DNA from: Deltaproteobacteria bacterium
Lineage (GTDB): Bacteria > Desulfobacterota > Desulfobacteria > Desulfobacterales > ETH-SRB1
DNA: 12,572 nucleotides
NCBI GenBank assembly: GCA_030262795.1
Contig: JAJSZO010000016.1
Location: 1-12,572 of the forward strand
Reading direction: 5' to 3'
The notes under the pieces are model-generated. The model worked only from the letters and a program-made list of their open reading frames with translations, did no database searches and was not told where the DNA came from. Positions within the stretch are counted from its first letter, which is position 1. Each line of letters begins with the position of its first letter. Shown here in pieces: positions 10,606 through 12,572 of the stretch. Position numbers and translations under genes: made by a program.

Positions 10606-12480
10606 AAGCGCCTCCCAGCGAAGGTAGGCTGCTTTGATTTCATCTTCCACTTCAGTGAGATGTGCCTGGATCTTTGCGATTTCCTCTTTTCCCTTTTTGT
10701 AAAACATGGGATCGGACATGATTGCGTACAGTTCTTTTTGCTCAGATTCAAATGTGTCGATCTTGAGGGGAAGTTCTTTAAGTTCCCGCTTTTCCTTAAA
10801 CCCGAGCTTACGCTCCTTCGGGCGCTTGGTTTCAGACCCGTGTTTATTGCAAGGCTTTTTTGCCGACAAGCGCTCCTGTTTGGACTGCGGTTTTTGAATC
10901 AGCCAGTCATCGTAACCACCGGCATATTCGTTCACCTGGCCTTGACCCTCAAAGACCAGAGTACTTGTAACCACATTGTTCAAAAAAGCCCGATCATGGC
11001 TTACAAGTAAAAGGGTTCCCTGGTACTCGAAAAGAAGTTTCTCAAGAAGTTCCAGGGTTTCCGCATCAAGGTCGTTGGTGGGCTCATCCAGTACAAGAAC
11101 ATTGGCCGGCCTTGTAAAAAGTTTTGCGAGAAGCAGCCTGTTTTTTTCTCCACCGGAAAGAACATGCACCGGTGTACGGCATCTCTCCGGCAAAAAGAGA
11201 AAATCCTGGAGATAACTTATCACATGACGTTTTTGGTCGTTAAAAATGATAAAATCGTTCCCTTCGCAGATATTCTCCTGGACGGTTTTGTGTGTATCAA
11301 GTTGTGCCCTGAGTTGGTCGAAATAAGCCACCTGAAGATGGGTGCCGTGGCGGACATGCCCTTCATGCGGAGAAATTTCTTTTAAAAGGATTTTTAACAG
11401 AGTTGTTTTGCCAACGCCGTTGGGACCGATGATACCTATCTTGTCCCCGCGCATAATTACAGTGGCAAAATCCCGAATGATATGGGTTGTACCATACAGG
11501 AAACTGATATTCTTTGCTTTGATAACAAGCTTCCCGCTCCTTTCCGCCTCCTGAACCTGTATTCTGACATTACCGTTTTGCTTGCGGCGCTCCCGAAAAG
11601 CTTCCCGCATCTTTTTCAAGGCTCTGACACGCCCTTCATTCCTGGTTCGGCGGGCTTTAATGCCCTGCCTGACCCAGGTTTCTTCCTTTGAAAGTTTTTT
11701 GTCAAACACCCTGTTCCGGTTTTCTTCGGCTTCAAGAACAGCCTCTCTTCGTTCCAGATAAGTTTCATAATTACAGTTATAAAAAACAAGGCTGCCTTGA
11801 TCCAGCTCTATGATCCGGTTGGCTATCTTTTTCAGAAAAGCACGATCATGGGTGATAAAAAGCAGGGTTGTTACGTTGCGCAGAATAAAGTCCTCCATCC
11901 ATATAATAGAGTCAATGTCAAGATGGTTGGTTGGCTCGTCCAGCAAAAGAATGTCCGGCTGCATGGCAAGGGCACGGGCAAAAAGCGTGCGTCGTTTCAT
12001 TCCTGCTGAAAGGTCTGCGAATTTTTTTTCAGGGTCGAGACGGGTCCTGGACAGAATGCTTTCGACCTGCCCTAAAAGTTCCCATCCGTTGTCGGAGTTC
12101 AATCTGTTTTGCAGTTCATCCCGCTTTTTTACAAGTTCGGGGGTGTTTACAGTCTCAAGCTGTCTGTAGATCCTGTTGTACTCGGCCAGCGCCCTACCTT
12201 TTGGACCCAGACCTTCTGCAACTACATCAAAGATAGTACCATTGAATTCCGTGGGCACATCCTGATCCAGAACAGCCACGGTAGTCCCCTGCTGACGCCA
12301 GACATCTCCGCTGTCAGGAAGAATTTTGCCGGATAGAAGCTTCAGCAGGGTGGACTTGCCCACGCCGTTACGCCCCAGCAGGCAGACACGTTCCCCTTTT
12401 GCGATCTGAAACGTTATTTTTTCAAGCAGGAATGGATCATCAAATCCCCAGCACGCCTCCCGCATGCCGATCAGCGCCAT
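10597..12480 (-). CDS. uup: ABC-F ATPase, Uup type
   Basis: A 627-aa cytoplasmic ATPase with two ATP-binding domains and no membrane segment. NBD1 has Walker A GRNGVGKST (36-44), signature LSAGMKRR (157-164) and Walker B ILLLDEPTNHLD. NBD2 has GPNGVGKTT (352-360), LSGGEKNR (441-448) and VLVLDEPTNDLD. A charged, basic linker lies at about 240-310. The C-terminal 80 residues form the coiled-coil arm characteristic of Uup (LPLKIDTFESEQKELYAIM to EVEDEIKAAYLRWEALE). NDLD in NBD2 also favours Uup over EttA or YheS. E. coli Uup binds ribosomes and DNA and affects transposon excision. NBD1 has LSAG instead of LSGG. The ATG has GGGGGA seven nt upstream. The last two residues and stop lie in repeat copy E. 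Confidence 0.93.
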   Translation of the reverse strand: MALIGMREACWGFDDPFLLEKITFQIAKGERVCLLGRNGVGKSTLLKLLSGKILPDSGDVWRQQGTTVAVLDQDVPTEFNGTIFDVVAEGLGPKGRALAEYNRIYRQLETVNTPELVKKRDELQNRLNSDNGWELLGQVESILSRTRLDPEKKFADLSAGMKRRTLFARALAMQPDILLLDEPTNHLDIDSIIWMEDFILRNVTTLLFITHDRAFLKKIANRIIELDQGSLVFYNCNYETYLERREAVLEAEENRNRVFDKKLSKEETWVRQGIKARRTRNEGRVRALKKMREAFRERRKQNGNVRIQVQEAERSGKLVIKAKNISFLYGTTHIIRDFATVIMRGDKIGIIGPNGVGKTTLLKILLKEISPHEGHVRHGTHLQVAYFDQLRAQLDTHKTVQENICEGNDFIIFNDQKRHVISYLQDFLFLPERCRTPVHVLSGGEKNRLLLAKLFTRPANVLVLDEPTNDLDAETLELLEKLLFEYQGTLLLVSHDRAFLNNVVTSTLVFEGQGQVNEYAGGYDDWLIQKPQSKQERLSAKKPCNKHGSETKRPKERKLGFKEKRELKELPLKIDTFESEQKELYAIMSDPMFYKKGKEEIAKIQAHLTEVEDEIKAAYLRWEALES

Positions 12481-12572
12481 GAATCAATCCCCCTGGTCAA
12501 ACACCACCTATTGCATCGGAATTTCTTCAACACAATATCAACCTCGACTCCTGGTGTTATATCCTGCTGAAT
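12471..12572 (-). CDS. possible YwbE (DUF2196) fragment, cut by the window edge
   Basis: On the minus strand the frame entering the window reads QQDITPGVEVDIVLKK, then FRCNRWC, LTRGID and SWR-stop. The first part and the LTRGI segment resemble the YwbE family (DIxPGxxVxIVxKxDQRTGKLTxG), but the middle is not family-like and the usual C-terminal half is absent. The TGA overlaps the uup start by about 10 nt. It is either a decayed copy or a chance resemblance. The N-terminus is outside the window. Confidence 0.35.
   Translation of the reverse strand: MQQDITPGVEVDIVLKKFRCNRWCLTRGIDSWR

Noticed and set aside
10561..12336. Plus-strand ORFs opposite uup
   Set aside because: They mirror the strong minus-strand ABC-F frame, show no family motifs and lack ribosome sites.

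Overview
The window looks like the chromosome of a strictly anaerobic, probably sulfate-reducing member of the Desulfobacterota (Desulfobacterales-like). The evidence is a class I desulfoferrodoxin, a small rubredoxin, a Desulfovibrio-type monocluster ferredoxin, a ferritin-like diiron protein, an octaheme HAO-like cytochrome, a PerR regulator and an apparent selenocysteine peroxiredoxin. Base composition is moderately AT-rich, and intergenic regions are crowded with palindromic dispersed repeats.

Layout. Positions 1-810: a decayed small gene with an in-frame TAG, a Cdd1-type helix-hairpin-helix protein and a DUF3795 protein whose 3' end is replaced by a repeat. Positions 833-3397 (minus strand): a compact tryptophan block read trpD, trpC, trpF. 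Positions 3585-6375 (plus): perR behind a promoter that overlaps a PerR-box-like palindrome, then an HAO-like octaheme cytochrome c and, 13 nt later, a peroxiredoxin whose peroxidatic residue is encoded by TGA. A 269-bp MITE-like element with a 10-bp target duplication sits between perR and the cytochrome; removing it leaves a 70-nt gap, so the three genes were probably one operon. Positions 6375-6632: two unrelated palindromic elements. Positions 6675-9097 (plus): desulfoferrodoxin, a duplicated ferritin-like protein, rubredoxin, ferredoxin and a HEAT-like protein. Positions 9151-12572 (minus): a bidirectional terminator, a cold-shock protein, a PrmA-like methyltransferase, the ABC-F ATPase Uup and, at the edge, a possible YwbE remnant.

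How it fits together. Roughly 3.6-9.1 kb is an oxidative-stress island. Superoxide is reduced by desulfoferrodoxin, which receives electrons from rubredoxin. Peroxide is handled by the Sec-peroxiredoxin and the ferritin-like diiron protein, and PerR senses peroxide. The periplasmic cytochrome could add reduction or oxidation of small nitrogen species. The recurring repeat GGAACGTGGACGAAATAACTTC lies at almost every gene boundary from 7.99 to 10.6 kb and at the DUF3795/trpF boundary. It supplies the stop codons of three genes.

The strongest finding is the TGA-encoded peroxiredoxin. It has no resolving cysteine at the usual C-terminal site and has a Cys-containing N-terminal extension, next to an HAO-like cytochrome. 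All calls come from reading the sequence; no searches were run.
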